NCBI GenBank assembly: GCA_963853835.1
Contig: OY970825.1
Coordinates: 82,297,942-82,361,941 of the forward strand
Length of the DNA stretch: 64,000 bases
Reading direction: 5' to 3'
Origin: Calendula officinalis
Lineage: Eukaryota > Streptophyta > Magnoliopsida > Asterales > Asteraceae
Position numbers and translations under genes: made by a program. The notes below the pieces were generated by a model. That model did no database searches. It saw only the letters and a list, made by a program, of their open reading frames with translations, and was not told the DNA's origin. Within the stretch, counting starts at the first letter, position 1. Each line of letters starts with the position of its first letter. This document shows positions 9,228 through 21,531 of the stretch, in pieces.

Positions 9228-9610
9228 TACTAAAAACAGGAGTTCCAAAAATACAGACGAGCATATTACTTCGAATCACATGTGTTTCAAGTCACGAAAA
9301 ACATGTGATTCACTAAAAATACGAGTTTCTAAAAGCAGGGGAGCATACGAACTACGAATCACATGTGATTCACTAAAAATAGGGGTTCCAAAATACTGAC
9401 GAACATATTACTTCGAATCACATGTGTTTCAAGTGACCAAACACATGTGATTCACTAAAAAACAGGAGTTTCTAAAAACAGGTGAGCATACGAACTACGA
9501 ATCACATGTGTTTCACTAAAAACAGGGGTTACAAAAATACAGACGAGCATATTAATTCGAATCACATGTGTTTCAAGTCATGAAACACATGTGATTCACT
9601 AAAAATTGAA
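9228..9610. repeat. ~143-bp tandem repeat built on ACATGTGATTC palindromes
   Basis: The block starting CACTAAAAA..AGGGGTTCC recurs at ~9228, 9371 and 9514, a period of 143 bp. Each unit holds two half-units with GAATCACATGTG and its inverse CACATGTGATTC separated by about 15 bp, so it can fold back. It begins three bases after the LTR, in flanking DNA. A lone ACATGTGAT repeats at ~9712. Confidence 0.85.
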
Positions 9611-10748
9611 TACACAACCACCATCGCCGGTCACCACCACCAACCACTGCCGGCAGCCACCTCCGGCCGCCGTCCGCCACCGGCGGTGGTGGTGGGGTAT
9701 TGATGTATTGAATCACATGTGATGATAGTGGTGGTGGTTACTTGAGTGTTGATCTTGATTTTTAACTTTTTCTTGATCCAAGAGCCAATAATTATCAATT
9801 ATCCCTTAGGACTTTATAAAATTCTTGGACTAGCTAGAACAAACCACTCATACAATAATGTTCTTTGTGGATAGATTTTTACTATTTAGATCTTTGGTTT
9901 TTTTTTTTAAATTTTGTTTACATATGAAGAACAGGGGATGAGGAGATCTACATTAAAAATCAAATGAGAACGAATGGGAGTGCAGAATTGGATACCCATA
10001 AACAATAGAAAAAAAGTGAAGCAAAAATTGGACCATTTAAAAGGTTAAAAGCACAGCCATATAATATTTCAATGGGTTTGTGACCCTTTTCTATCACTTT
10101 ATTTTTCCAATCAAAATACAGCATCATTTTACATCATATCCTTTGCATATTCTTTGTGGGTCTCAATTTGTACACTTGTGCATTTCTTTCTTACGTGTCT
10201 AAAAGTGAAGAAAATATCTGCCACTTTATTCTTAGATATCTGAGACTAATTATGAATTTTTTGTTGCTAGTTTTAAAAGAGAAAGGTAGTGATTAGCTTT
10301 GTTGGTATTGTCAGTACACTGACATCATTGGTACGGGTTCATTGGCAGGGTGCATCGGATAGCCAGAGGACTGTAAGTTCATCACATGACACTTTGAACA
10401 CTATTAAAAAGTCTGCTCACAAAGGAAAATGATGGAAACTTTCAAGTTCCTTCAAACATTAGTTCCTGATGGTTTGAGTTGAAGGGATAAAAAGATCTAA
10501 AAATAGCGGGAAAGATTGTTGGTGAAGTATGGTCAACGTGTTTGCCGATGAGGAAGACAGACAACGAAAAGAACTAGTAGTGGACAAATAAGTGAAAGGT
10601 TCGAGGGAAGACATACTGTCTTTGTAGATGTCACTGTCTAGACTCGAATCACTAACTTACTAACTAGCCATTCAAATACACGTTTTTAAATAATGTAATA
10701 TTTTTAATTAATATAATCCTTTTAAAATTAATGTAAGGCCTTTGGTTT
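9611..10748. other. non-coding stretch with a GC-rich CCACC/GGTGG patch
   Basis: 9615-9700 is GC-rich, with CCGGCGG and opposing CCACC and GGTGG runs that could form a hairpin. The rest is AT-rich with no ORF, intron signal or recognised repeat that I can support. Confidence 0.5.
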
Positions 10749-11180
10749 CATTACAAGAAAAACGTGTATTTGTAAAGGCGCAAACCGTCTCAAATACTCA
10801 AAAAAAAGTGTGCCAAATATTATTTGGCATGAGGTTGACACGTTTTTCTCAATCCTAAATATGAGGGTGCCAAATATATTTGGGTCGGCGCAAAACCGTG
10901 TCAAATAGTATTTGGCACAGTGTTTGGGACAGTTTATAGTTTTGTGCCATACAACGAGTATCTGGCACGGTTTACGAACTGTTGTGCCAAATGTTCAATT
11001 GGGATGAATATTTACAAACACTGCCAAAAGTACATTTGGTAGGACTGGTTAATAGTCGTGTCAAAAGAATATTTGATATTGTTGGTAAATCGACGTGCCA
11101 AAGGGGGATTTGATAGTTCGCACTGATTGGGATAAGCCGTCCTAAATACATATTTAGAATTAAACATTTGGCATAGCTTA
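10749..11180 (+). mobile_element. one end of a CACTA (En/Spm) transposon
   Basis: It starts CATTACAAGAAAAA, one base off the CACTACAAGAAAA terminal sequence of plant CACTA elements. It is followed by ~400 bp of subterminal repeats based on GTGCCAAATA/TATTTGGCAC in both orientations and GCGCAAACCGT. That arrangement is typical of CACTA subtermini, where transposase binds. I found no matching opposite end, so this is a truncated or solo end. Confidence 0.7.
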
Positions 11181-11192
11181 GCTAATAAAAAG

Positions 11193-11392
11193 TACTACCT
11201 TCGTCCCAAAATTATTATCCACAGACAAGATTCGTATAGTTTAAGAAAATTGCATTTATTACATTGTGCAACCAATAAAATTCCATCATTTTCACCTAGC
11301 TGTTTTGTTATTGGTTGAATTTTCAAGTGGATAATAATTTTGGGACATATAAAAAAAGAAACATGGACAATAAAAATGGGACGAAGGGAGTA
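11193..11392. mobile_element. Stowaway MITE, copy A
   Basis: TA target duplications flank inverted ends CTACCTTCGTCCC and GGGACGAAGGGAG. The inner sequence includes ATTATTATCCACA and its inverse GGATAATAATTTTGGGAC. Length is ~200 bp. The same family recurs at 11905 and 29617. Mariner-type transposase supplied in trans would mobilise it (family knowledge). Confidence 0.85.
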
Positions 11393-11904
11393 TATGACAC
11401 CTTAAAAACATCACTACTATATTTTATCAGATGGATTAAGCCCAACCCATTTGGATTATGCGATGTGGGCTACACCGCCACAGGCCCACAACAGCCCATC
11501 TCCAATTTCGAATTCATTCTCCAGCTATGCATCTCTCCCCCGTGTTTGCTTCATCCGCCTTCTACATTCCAACAAACCACTCAATTCCTTCAGCGGCCTT
11601 CTACTTTGGAGTGTATTTAGACACACCCTTAAAATTGATGTCTAATTTTACGTTTTGTTGTTTATTAGTTTCTGTTTTGGTAATTATAATTACATTTCTA
11701 AAGGTCTGCCATTTAAACTTACTTATAAATATATGAATAGATCCAAATGGTAGGACTAAATATCATTTCTGTTAGTTGTAAATTACATTTTCATATATAA
11801 ATTGCTACATTCGAGGTAATTAAAATTACGTTTTCATATGGGATGGTTGACTTTTTAAACCTGATTAGGATTTCCCTATGAGCCCAGAATTTCTTGTTGG
11901 TATA
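11393..11904. other. non-coding spacer between two Stowaway copies
   Basis: Short overlapping ORFs of ~100 codons exist around 11450-11620 but are in competing frames and lack motif or codon-use support. No gene is called. Confidence 0.4.
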
Positions 11905-12104
11905 TACTCTCTTCGTCCTAAAATTATTATCCACATTTAAATATCACACAGTTTAAAAAAAGTACATATATTACACTGTGCAACCAATAAAATTTTATCT
12001 TTACCACTTAAGTTTTCTTTGATTGGTTAAATTTTCAAGCGGACAGTTATTTTGAGACATTTAGAAAAAGAAACATGAACAATAAACATGGGACGGATGA
12101 AGTA
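11905..12104. mobile_element. Stowaway MITE, copy B
   Basis: TA duplications with ends CTCTCTTCGTCCTAAAATTA and GGGACGGATGAAG. The interior aligns with copy A (GTGCAACCAATAAAATT and AAGAAACATG.ACAATAAA.ATGGGACG shared). Confidence 0.85.
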
Positions 12105-13511
12105 TTTTTTTTGTCTAGAAATAGCCTGGATGCTTCTTTTTTCGGTTATTTGTTTTTAATGTATTTCTTGTGCCAAACTGTGTATACTACTTTAGAAGAC
12201 TTGGAAAGCCGACTAACATTTATGATCTATCTTTTAACCAAAACTGTATTATTTTTTTCAAACGAGTGAATCTGGTCAAACGGGTGAAATGGGGGTATAC
12301 TTTTATATTTTATATATTAAAGAAAATGTTAAGAAGTTACAAACGGGTAAATATGGTCAATCTAGTCAAACGTGTCAAAAGTTTTATCATTTCATATATT
12401 CCTTTCCCAATGGGTAAATTCTGTAAGTTTCAAAATTTGTGATTTAATAAAAGTTTCACATGGTTTCTTGAATTTCGGGTTGAGCTTTCCTTTAATTGTT
12501 TCATAATTAATTTTTTTTTTTTGCTTGATTATTTCACCACCCATTTTTTGAAGCCATATTTGTTGTTCAGAACTTAACATATTGTTTGTAAGCCTACTTA
12601 AAATTTTATCCAAATAGATTGTGAGTTTTGACCTTAGTTACTTCTGTTTGATTTTAATGTTTAATAAAGTCAAACAAGGCTGAAAATGGATTTCTGACCT
12701 TAATTAATTCTATTTTACCTTAAGTACTTCAGTTTGGTTTTAGTCAGTCATGTAAATTGGCTTCGTATTTCAATATGCAAAAAACTGGTTGTTTGTCATA
12801 TACCAAACACTTTTAGTTTTTTTATTCAAATGTTATAGATTATATTATTTTTCTAATTTATATAGCTATTGTTAGAAGGTACTTATTTCGAGTTGGTAAC
12901 TGGTCAGGTCACATTTGGTAATCTTTTAATATGGGCTGACATTTGAGAGTCGAAATGAAGAAGAAGCTTTGATTTCAGGTGTTGTGTAATTTAGAGGAAT
13001 CATTTTTTATTCTTGTTTTATCTTTTTTTTTAACGGCTAACACATCTACCTACTAAATCTACACTAATTTTGTCCATAATTCATAATGTTATCGGACACC
13101 TGATCACCTTGATACTGCTAAACTATAAGCTCTTTGGTATATGGAATATAGTTGTCGTCGGATATGGGAAGCTGGCAAGACTCATGGTATTAGCTCTTCG
13201 GCGGTGTGACAACCCAAAACTTGTGGACCATTGTCAGTCTTTTATATTTCAGCGATACTTATTTTAGATGGTAAGCGTAATTAATATATCTTCATGATAT
13301 TAGATGATAGGGATGAAAGTACTTAGAAACTTTATCTAAATAAACATACAAGATGTACGACATTAATTGAAATAGCATAGTTAGTTTACTTGTATGTCTA
13401 TTGGTGTATATCTTTATAATATAAATATTTGATTTTTCATCATTCATGCATGATAAAATCAATTTTGGTGATTTCCTAATTTTGACTAAATGATTTGAAA
13501 TCTACTCAAAT
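12105..13511. other. AT-rich non-coding stretch
   Basis: Apart from a few repeated TCAAACGGGT/GGTCAA words near 12260-12380, I see no gene, RNA or defined transposon here. Confidence 0.4.
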
Positions 13512-13640
13512 ATAGACTTTATTCTTAAATCTTCCCAAATAAGACCGTGCGACTACGGCCCTCGTTCTACTCCACTAAAACGCCGCCACATGTGCCTATC
13601 GTGCGACTCTGCAAACTAACAAACAACTGATGTGAAATAT
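13512..13640 (+). repeat. terminal-repeat-like block shared with the 46.5 and 52 kb elements
   Basis: ATAGACTTTATT..AATCTTCCCAAAT, then CCGTGCGACT and CCACTAAAACGCCGCCAC, match in order the inverted ends of the small elements at 46.5 and 52.0 kb. It lies ~210 bp upstream of the second post-pol ORF copy. I found no inverted partner downstream. Confidence 0.6.
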
Positions 13641-13851
13641 CGTCTTATGTGATTTTTAAGTGGGTCTGTCCCTTTGTCATGATTACCAACGACAAAAAAT
13701 TTAACCATGATTAAGTTCTCATCTTCTACTGCCGATCAACATTACCTTTGCTGCTGCCCCCAATTCTTCTACTGCCGATCAAAACCCTTTTAAAAAAAAT
13801 TCCGCCGATCCCGTACCGTTATTTTCAAACAAAATTCCGTTTCGTCACAAA

Positions 13852-15776
13852 ATGTCGAGATTACCATTTGCCCATACTCATTATATGGTCGCATATCTCT
13901 CGAAAGACGAAGACTCTGATGGATTTCACGAAATCATCAGCTTCCTCAATGCTTCCCACATAAAATTCGCTCTTAGTGTTAACCCCAAAATCTTCATTAG
14001 TCAAGTGGAAGCATTCTGGAATAATGCAGAAACTATCAAATCAGGGAAAGAAGACCACATAAAATCTTCCATTGCAGGGCAAGAAATTATTATCTCAGAA
14101 GGTTCAATACGAAAGCATATGCAGCTAGATGATACAAACAGTATAAACTCCCTTTCTAAAGATATCTTGTTTGATAAACAACAAGAAATGGGATATGCAG
14201 GATCCTTAAAAAGGGTTACTTTCTATAAAACATTGTTCTCTCTCCAGTGGAAATTTTTAATTCACGTTTTACAGCAATGTCTATCTAAAAAGAAAACTGG
14301 CTGGAATGAGGTTAGTTCTTGTTTAGCAACCGCATTAGTATGCTTAGCTACTTCCCAAAAGTTTAATGTTTCACAAATGATATTTAATAACTGGTATCAA
14401 ATCTGGATGACTATAAGAGTAAATTTGCAATGTACCCTAGGTTTATCCAAACAATTTTAAACAACGAATTAACTGGGTTACCTCGAACAAATGATATTTT
14501 TGAAGCTCTGTGTCATACTAAAATGTGTTTTCATACATGAAAATAGCCAACAAAGGAGCTCCAGAAAATGTAACTCCATTATTTTCAACAATGTTGCTAG
14601 TGAGCAAGCCACAAACAGGTGAAAGATCAGGGTCACAACCCACATCAAAGACCAATCCTACTGATCCTAAACCTCTAGTCACTCAAAATGAACCAAACCA
14701 AGAAATTGTCATGTATGTGTCCCATGAACATGAGATAGAGCAACAAGGTACTCCTCCTCAAGTTGACCAAAGCCAAATAAATCTTGAAATCATTGAGGGG
14801 AGGGGTGACACTACAGCTATTATACCATAGGGTGGTGTACATACTTCCAATGAAGCTTCACACAGTGGTGTACATACTTCCTGCAAGATGAAATGACAGA
14901 TCACAATGCAGAGATACATACAATGGAAAATCGGTTAAGGAAGTTGTCTCTAATAGTGAAAATCCAGAGCTTCATGATAAAAAAACAATCGAAGAAAGCC
15001 AATATAACTTAAAAGACTCAAGAAGGTTGGTACCGCCCAAGTCATATTCAAGTCATCTCCTCTGGTTACTAGAAGGGTACTAGAAGCTCTATCTAAATCA
15101 AAGACTCCTGCAAAACGAAAAACAATGGATGAACCAATGCTTTCAACCAAACGTGCCACTCAAAGACATATGAAAGAACCAACTCATGATCAACTGATGA
15201 AATTAATACTTGTTGACAACAAGTGGAGTGCAGATTTTGCCAGTCCAGTTGCTAATGACCTCCATAATCCAATTGTAGATTCGAGATATGAAGTTATCAA
15301 CAAAAACAGTGGATCTGGAGTCTATAAGATTAAAAGGGAAGATAATGTTGAGGAAACATATACCGGGATAGTAACTTTGTTAAAACGATTGAACAGAAAA
15401 GATATTTAAGCCATGTACGACATTGGTAAACCAAGATTCGTCAGTGATGGCTGGGGAATAAAAGATAGGGCAGGTGTAATGGTTGAACGTCTGGATGCAA
15501 TGTTCTATCCAGAAAACCATCCAAATGTAGTACAAAGCACTGATAAAATATCCCACTGGTTCCTGTATGAACCATGTGGAATTTATTTTATATTCAGAGT
15601 TAATAAAAAGAGGTGAATTATATCTGGTGGAGAAGATATACAATCACGGTAGAAGAGCTCTGGTTAAGCTAAGCACTCTTCTGATCCGTTCAAGCTCGAA
15701 TACAAGAATGGATGAAGATCTTAAAATAAAGATACATCGTCAACTCACCAATCAAATTGATCAGTCAAATGGATAA
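13852..15776 (+). pseudogene. second, diverged copy of the copia post-pol ORF, frameshifted
   Basis: The first ~190 codons (13852-14430) match the N-terminal domain at 5130: IISFLNASHIKFALSVNP, EGSIRKHMQLDDTNS, FSLQWKFLIHVLQQCLS. The frame then shifts, but MYPRF..QTILNNEL is readable in another frame near 14430-14480. 14525-14830 and 15125-15409 give the variable middle. 15410-15776 contains the conserved tail (AMFYPENHPN, WFLYEPCGIYF, GELYLVEKIY), broken by stops and shifts. No gag or pol lies upstream, so this is either a 5'-truncated element or a post-pol ORF mobilised alone. Confidence 0.8.
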
Positions 15777-15818
15777 ACCTAAGAAATCACATAGAGAATT
15801 ATCAAGTTTATGGGAGAT

Positions 15819-16290
15819 TGATGCGATTAGTAATGATATGAAAACTTAATACGGGTGTGCAGATCTCTGCTGGTATTGAAGTTACCCTTGAAGTTAGTAC
15901 TGATTAATTTGTTAGTTCTGCTCGTTGATGAGAACTGATATCAAGAGTTATTAGGGTGTGACGCGTGAGTACTGATGTAATGTATTGAAGTTAATACTGA
16001 TCAACCTTGTTACTGCTGCTCAACAGTTAGTACTGATATCAATACTTAATACGGGTGTGAAGATTAATTACTGATGTATTCAAGTTAATACTGATGAACC
16101 CTGTAACTACTGCTCATCAGTTAGTACTGATATCAAGACTTAATACGGGTGTGATGATTACTGATGTAGTGATGTATTGAAGTTAATACTGATGAACCCT
16201 GTTACTACTGCTCATCAATTAGTACTGATATCAAGACTTAATACAGGTGTGAAGATTACTGCTCGTCAAGTTTCTACTGGTCATGTATAT
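15819..16290 (+). repeat. LTR-like tail of the second copy, ~95-bp tandem units
   Basis: After a polypurine-like TATGGGAGAT comes TGATGCG.., matching the position of the LTR start in the first element. Four units of ~90-100 bp follow, starting AGTTAATACTGATGAACC and containing TTACTACTGCTCATCAGTTAG and TTAATACGGGTGTGA. These are variants of the ACTACTG motif array of the first element's U3. The LTR's far end is not clear. Confidence 0.65.
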
Positions 16291-18299
16291 ATATGGTAGT
16301 TATCATTCAACTAGTAGTATGCAAAACATGTTATTTACGTCTAAATATTTCAGCCGTACAACGTTTAATAGATTTACTAGATTTTATCCATTGATACTAC
16401 ATTTTGAGATCATAAGAAGACTACATTGATTATCCATTAAATGCCATTGAGATTACAATAAAACGTAAAATTGGTTACTATATTTTTTTAGTTATTCATT
16501 GAACGCTTAAAACGTAGTACATAAACTATTTTACTACATTCTATTACATAAATCATGTCTAACTTCTTTTCTGTACTAATGGAGTTCATCTTTGTGCCTC
16601 AAACTTATCAGGAGAATCTGAATAATCATGAATATCACATCGTAAAAGAAAATACAAAATCAGGTGCCCGAAAGACTAACAAAGATAGTGAAGAAAATAA
16701 ATGATGGGACAGTGAATCACAATATTTGTTAAATTCACAACAACTTGTGGACGAGTTTTCTTTATGTGACGAATTTCTTCAAAGTCAATCTCCTCAAAGA
16801 GACGTTACACGTAGAATAAGTGTCCGACTTATGAGCACATACTCACACATATCACCTCGTAAAGAGGCGACTTGCACTTAAGACAGTTGAAACATCAATT
16901 AAGTTTTCATCTTCTTCCGCGATCAGTAGTAACACCAACAGATCTTTTGAAGATATAGAAAAGCTCAAAGTGATAATTTTTCCTTTTGTGCATCTTCACC
17001 GTCTGAGATTCCGATATCAAGTTATCTACATTGTTACTTCATCAGACGGTGGTTTAGAAACTGATAACTTTTGGAGCATCAATAACCCATTATCGAGTAC
17101 CGACGTGTTACGATAAGGTCCAAGATATGGGTTATGGATGCTAAGATACCATATTTTACTTACGGTAAGGTCTACGATGTGTTGCTTTCACCAAAGGGGG
17201 GAATGAACATTAAATGGATCGTCATCGATGGATGCACTCGAGGTTGTAAAAAAAACCCTAGAAAAAGAACTTCCTTGTAAGCTCCATGACCTACACCATA
17301 CACTCTTTTCAAACAAACAGTTGTTCGTATATTCTTCAATCGTGCCAAAAAGAGATTGAAGTAAAACAAGATAAGAGTGATCAAAGGAAAATGTATAATT
17401 TAGTAGGTTGAATTTATGATGAACTCAAAGGAGACGTTTAAACGCCATTTTATAGGCAAAAAGGTGGATGTTCACGTATTAAATGTTACTATTATAATTG
17501 TATAATTTTATTTTACACATCGGTTAGTGAGAAAGAAATTTAAAACTAACAATTTTCGAAAAAGTAAATACTCCGTAAATCGGATAAAACTTTATGTGGG
17601 ACCTGATAAAACTTTATGTTTTCTTTTTACCTTTAATTCTTAAAATAATTTTTCAAATATTTTTCTTATGAATATCTATTAATTATAAACAAAAGATATA
17701 TAATGATGCAATATTAATACTACAAAAGTCATTGTATTAATGATTTGTATTTTAATATAATTATCTCGTGTTGAAATGTAGACAAAGAAAGTGTGGATAA
17801 ATATCTCGTCAAAATATAAAGAAAATTGAAAAAAATGAAAATGAAAAAGAGAAAAAGGAAAAAGTCATTCACCCAAGTTGATACAGCATTAAACAAGGGC
17901 GGCAATGAAAGGGTTAAAAGATTTTGACAGTGACCACTCGGATGATAATCTCTGGATTCTCTGCCTTTACGATAACCGAGATATTGATATCTCTGAGGAA
18001 AATCTCTGACGAGGATCTTTCAGTTAATAGCAACTAGTTTAAATATTACTAGTAAATGTTTTGGCTGAGTTATCATTTTGTTTACTTTTTTTTAAAGGGC
18101 AATAGATGAGTCACCAAAAGGGATGACCAGATGTAATTTTAAAGGGCACTACATCACATGTAACTTTTTAATGATAGTTAGTTTGAATTGTTTGGAAACT
18201 ATTTTTTATTGAAAATATCACTGTAGTAACTAATGTGTTAGTATGATTTGGAAAACAACTATTATCATACTATTTTATGATTTATCATCATAATGGTTA
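16291..18299. other. degenerate region with weak coding traces
   Basis: A plus-strand frame from ATG 16579 is open across two segments separated by TGA 16702-16704 and ends at TAA 16879-16881 (DEFLQSQSPQRDVTRRIS), family unknown. A second trace at 17086-17280 reads ..TYGKVYDVLLSPKGG.., slightly like the B3-like exon at 21.5 kb. Neither is a convincing gene. The remainder is AT-rich. Confidence 0.3.
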
Positions 18300-18520
18300 A
18301 TACTGCCGAACAACATAAACGACGTGGAGAGCAGTACTTATGCTTGATCAGTATTATCTTTCATAGCCGTAGTAACTATTAAGTTATCTTCTAGTAGTAG
18401 CTAAGCGTTAGTACTGCTATCGTTATTACCACGTATAGTCGTATACAACTAGAAAAATACCAGTTAATAGTGGCATAATCAACATAACGGTTGATACTGG
18501 CATACTGCTCAAAGATGGAT
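18300..18520. repeat. dispersed GATCAGTATTATCTTT / GCCGTAGTAA repeat, copy 1
   Basis: GAGAGCAGTACTTATGCTTG, ATCAGTATTATCTTTCATAG and CCGTAGTAACT occur in this order, preceded by CATAAACGACGTGG. The same block recurs at 22553-22595 and 22680-22742, and in tandem at 23080-23240. Confidence 0.75.
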
Positions 18521-19739
18521 TTTGTTTGCAAACTAGAGGTGTTTTATCAGCCTGTTGCCGCGGAGAATTTTCATATCTATTGATATAGTACGAAGTATAT
18601 ACTTTATTTAGTCCTACGTATAGTCATATAGCAGTAGTAATCAAACTTATTCATAACCCAATTTTCATGAGATAAGATCTTGACTAGATAATTTCACAGA
18701 CTTAATAGTGAGTTAAAATAAAACATTTATATTTTACTACATTTTAACGTTAACATTACATAAATGAGAAAATTAACTTAATATTAATGTTATTATCAGG
18801 ACAAAGTTTACATCAAATGGAAATAAACTAAAATAAAAAAACCAAATGTTTTCTTCATCAGATACTCTCTTTACTTAATTTCTTCAAAGATAAGAATGGA
18901 ACTCGGTCTGTGAAAAAGTAGCAAATATTGACTTCATCAAAACAAATGCGACTGTCTTTAGTTAATTTCTTCACTGATAAAGAACAGATTTTAAACAAGG
19001 TAGCCACATTTATCGCATCAAGGAGACTTCTAACCTAGCTAAGCTGCTTATGAATACTAGATAGGGTATCTGAATCATCAAAATGAAAGCGAGAATGTCA
19101 AACCTTCAGACACCATTGGCAAACTGCTTTGATCAATTAAGATATACATACTGCCAGTAGTCAATTTCTTCACAAATAAAGAACAAATTACCAGCTGAGA
19201 ACAGGTGTGAGGCATATCTTTAGATTTAAGGATGCCCAAGGGCAAAAAGAGACCAAAAACCCGATCTTCACCCATCTCAAGTCACTAAACAGGGTGATTT
19301 TCTTGAGGATGAGTGTTATTTTGAGTTTTGGTCACTTTATGCCCTTCTGATCTTTATCGACGAAGAAATCGATGGGCACACCTGTTCAAGGGTCAAGTCT
19401 AAGATAAGTTACGATAAGATCTAGGATAAGGTCATAAGGTTTAGAGAGAAATATATAACATAAACTTCCATTAAAAGAGAACATCGCTGACATTCATTTG
19501 AGGGAAAAATGCGAAAATATTTATTTAAGAGAATAAATTTGAAGAGAGGTGAATGATGTGAACCAACTAACATGGTTATGCTCTTATATAGTCAACGTAG
19601 CTTGCAGTACCACGATATTTCTTTATACGCTTGTACAGTTTGCAGAAATACTTGTGCATTGTGGCGGATGCATTAAAAATGTGTTGTGAAAATTAATTAC
19701 CTTTTTTATTAAACAAATACATTTCCTAGTTTTTTAATC
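18521..19739. other. AT-rich non-coding stretch
   Basis: No supported gene. Several CTTCATCA/TTCTTCA words recur, but with no clear unit. Confidence 0.35.
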
Positions 19740-20610
19740 AGGCACCGTCCGCACAGGTCACGAACTATCATGATTCGTGACCCATGAACCACTAACCCTT
19801 GACCGTCATGAGTCAGGGCCCATGAACCACGTACTAGCTACAGACCATGAACCATCAAAACTCATGAACCAGTAAACCCTAAACCCTAATTGACCGATGA
19901 CACCTTAACCCGTAATATGTGACCTTAGTAACCTCGAACCATCATTACCCATGAACCATTAATTAAGCATCATCACCGATGAACCAATAACATAATTGAA
20001 GGATGGCACAATAACCCTTAATAAGTGATCTTAGCAACCCTAAACCCTAAACAACTAACCATGAAGCATCATTACCTAATTTCCCGATGGCACCATAACC
20101 CGTAAGTTATTAGTGACCTTTACTAACCCTACACAAGTAACCATAAACCCTAAACAACTAACGTACTAGCTAGGGGTTACAATTTCTCGCACGGACCCGA
20201 CATGAATTGCCACCCATACTAATGAAGCATCATCACTGATTGTTCAATAACCTAATTGACCGATGGCACCATATCCCGTAATACGTGACCTTAGTAACCC
20301 ACGAACCATCATGACCCATGAACCATTAAGCATCATCACCGATGAACCAATAACCTAATTGACCGATTGCATAATAACCCGTAATAAGTGCTCTTAGTAA
20401 CCCCTAAACAACAAATCCTAAATCCTAAATCCTAAACGACTAACCATGAAGCATCATGATCATTAGCTAATTGCCCGATGGCATCATAACCTGTAAGTTA
20501 TTAGTGACCTTACTAACTCTACACAACTAACCCTAAAACCTAAACAACTAGCGTACTAGCTAAGGGTTACAATTTCTCGCACTGCATGAAACCCGACCTA
20601 AAACCGACAA
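19740..20610. repeat. degenerate repeat field with CCCTAAA-like words and a ~360-380 bp duplication
   Basis: GATGGCACCATAACCCGTAA.AGTGACCTTAGTAACC-type units recur about six times between 19890 and 20510. A larger block ending CGTACTAGCTA(G/A)GGGTTACAATTTCTCGCAC occurs at ~20160-20200 and again at ~20550-20580. AACCCTAAACCCTAA words resemble plant telomere units but never form a clean run. Confidence 0.7.
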
Positions 20611-20659
20611 GAAAATATACAGGTTTGAGTTCAGATAATAAAGTTTTGGGACAGTCGTG

Positions 20660-20780
20660 GTTCGGGTTAGGGGTGGCAATTTCTGACCTGACACGAAACC
20701 CGACCTGAAACCGACACGAAAATAAACAGGTTTGGGTTGGGGTAAAAAATAATTGGGTCAGTCTCGGGTTGAATTAATAT
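20660..20780. repeat. hAT-like element end with ACCCGACC motif
   Basis: TTAGGGGTGGCAATTTCTGA followed by repeated ACCCGACCTGAAACCGACAC and then GGGTTGGG. A GGGGTG-N-CA start with CCGAC subtermini is common at ends of plant hAT elements (family knowledge). The opposite end was not found. Confidence 0.4.
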
Positions 20781-21445
20781 TTGAATTAATATTTTTGGTA
20801 AATGCATCGAGTAAATACTGCAGATCAAGTTGGATGAAAATTACAGCTAGTGTTACAGCTATTTTTTAATACTTATCCACATAACCGCAACAACAAGTAG
20901 GCTAACCGCAACAACAAATGTTTTTCCTCGATTTTTACCACATCACAGATAGAGTTGTAGGAGAATCAAATATTTTCTTGAGATTCTAAAATATACGTAA
21001 TGATAGTTTTTTTTTTGAAATTCATAGAGAACTTAATTAGAGTCATTGCTTACTAGTGCGGCATCATCAAGATTCACATGTTGCAGCAGATTTTGTTCGT
21101 ACGTGAAACTTGATGATGCTGCAGCAGAAATAAACATGACTATTTACTTGTTTAGAGATGCGGTTGTACAGTTGTGATGCGCGACTAATAACCAATCCCG
21201 CCAAAAAATTTAGTTGTCTTTGTAAGTTTCTATATAACTATAAGCTAGACTTCATATTGCAACATGCCTTTTGTTATATCAAAATACTTTTCAAATAAGA
21301 TTCTTTTGTAAGTTTCTAATACGAGTTCTAGTCTGCATATTGGTGATCCAGTAGTACAAGCTAATAATTACTTCATCGTAAAATGGTGTGCGTCCATGAC
21401 AAAAAAAATTGTATGATATATTATATATTATTTTTAATAATTTCT

Positions 21446-21450
<5 letters not shown>

Positions 21451-21482
<32 letters not shown>
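21451..21482. repeat. (AT)n microsatellite, 32 bp
   Basis: Pure alternating AT run just upstream of the B3-like exon. Confidence 0.95.
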
Positions 21483-21485
<3 letters not shown>

Positions 21486-21531
21486 CCATTATAATTTGTA
21501 GTATAAATTTAATTTTTGTTTCTTTCATCAG

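Noticed and set aside
11315..11736. Overlapping ~100-codon ORFs
   Set aside because: Three frames compete, part lies in a Stowaway MITE, and no motif supports any of them.
19860..20600. Interstitial telomere array
   Set aside because: CCCTAAA words are isolated and mixed with other words; there is no clean tandem run.
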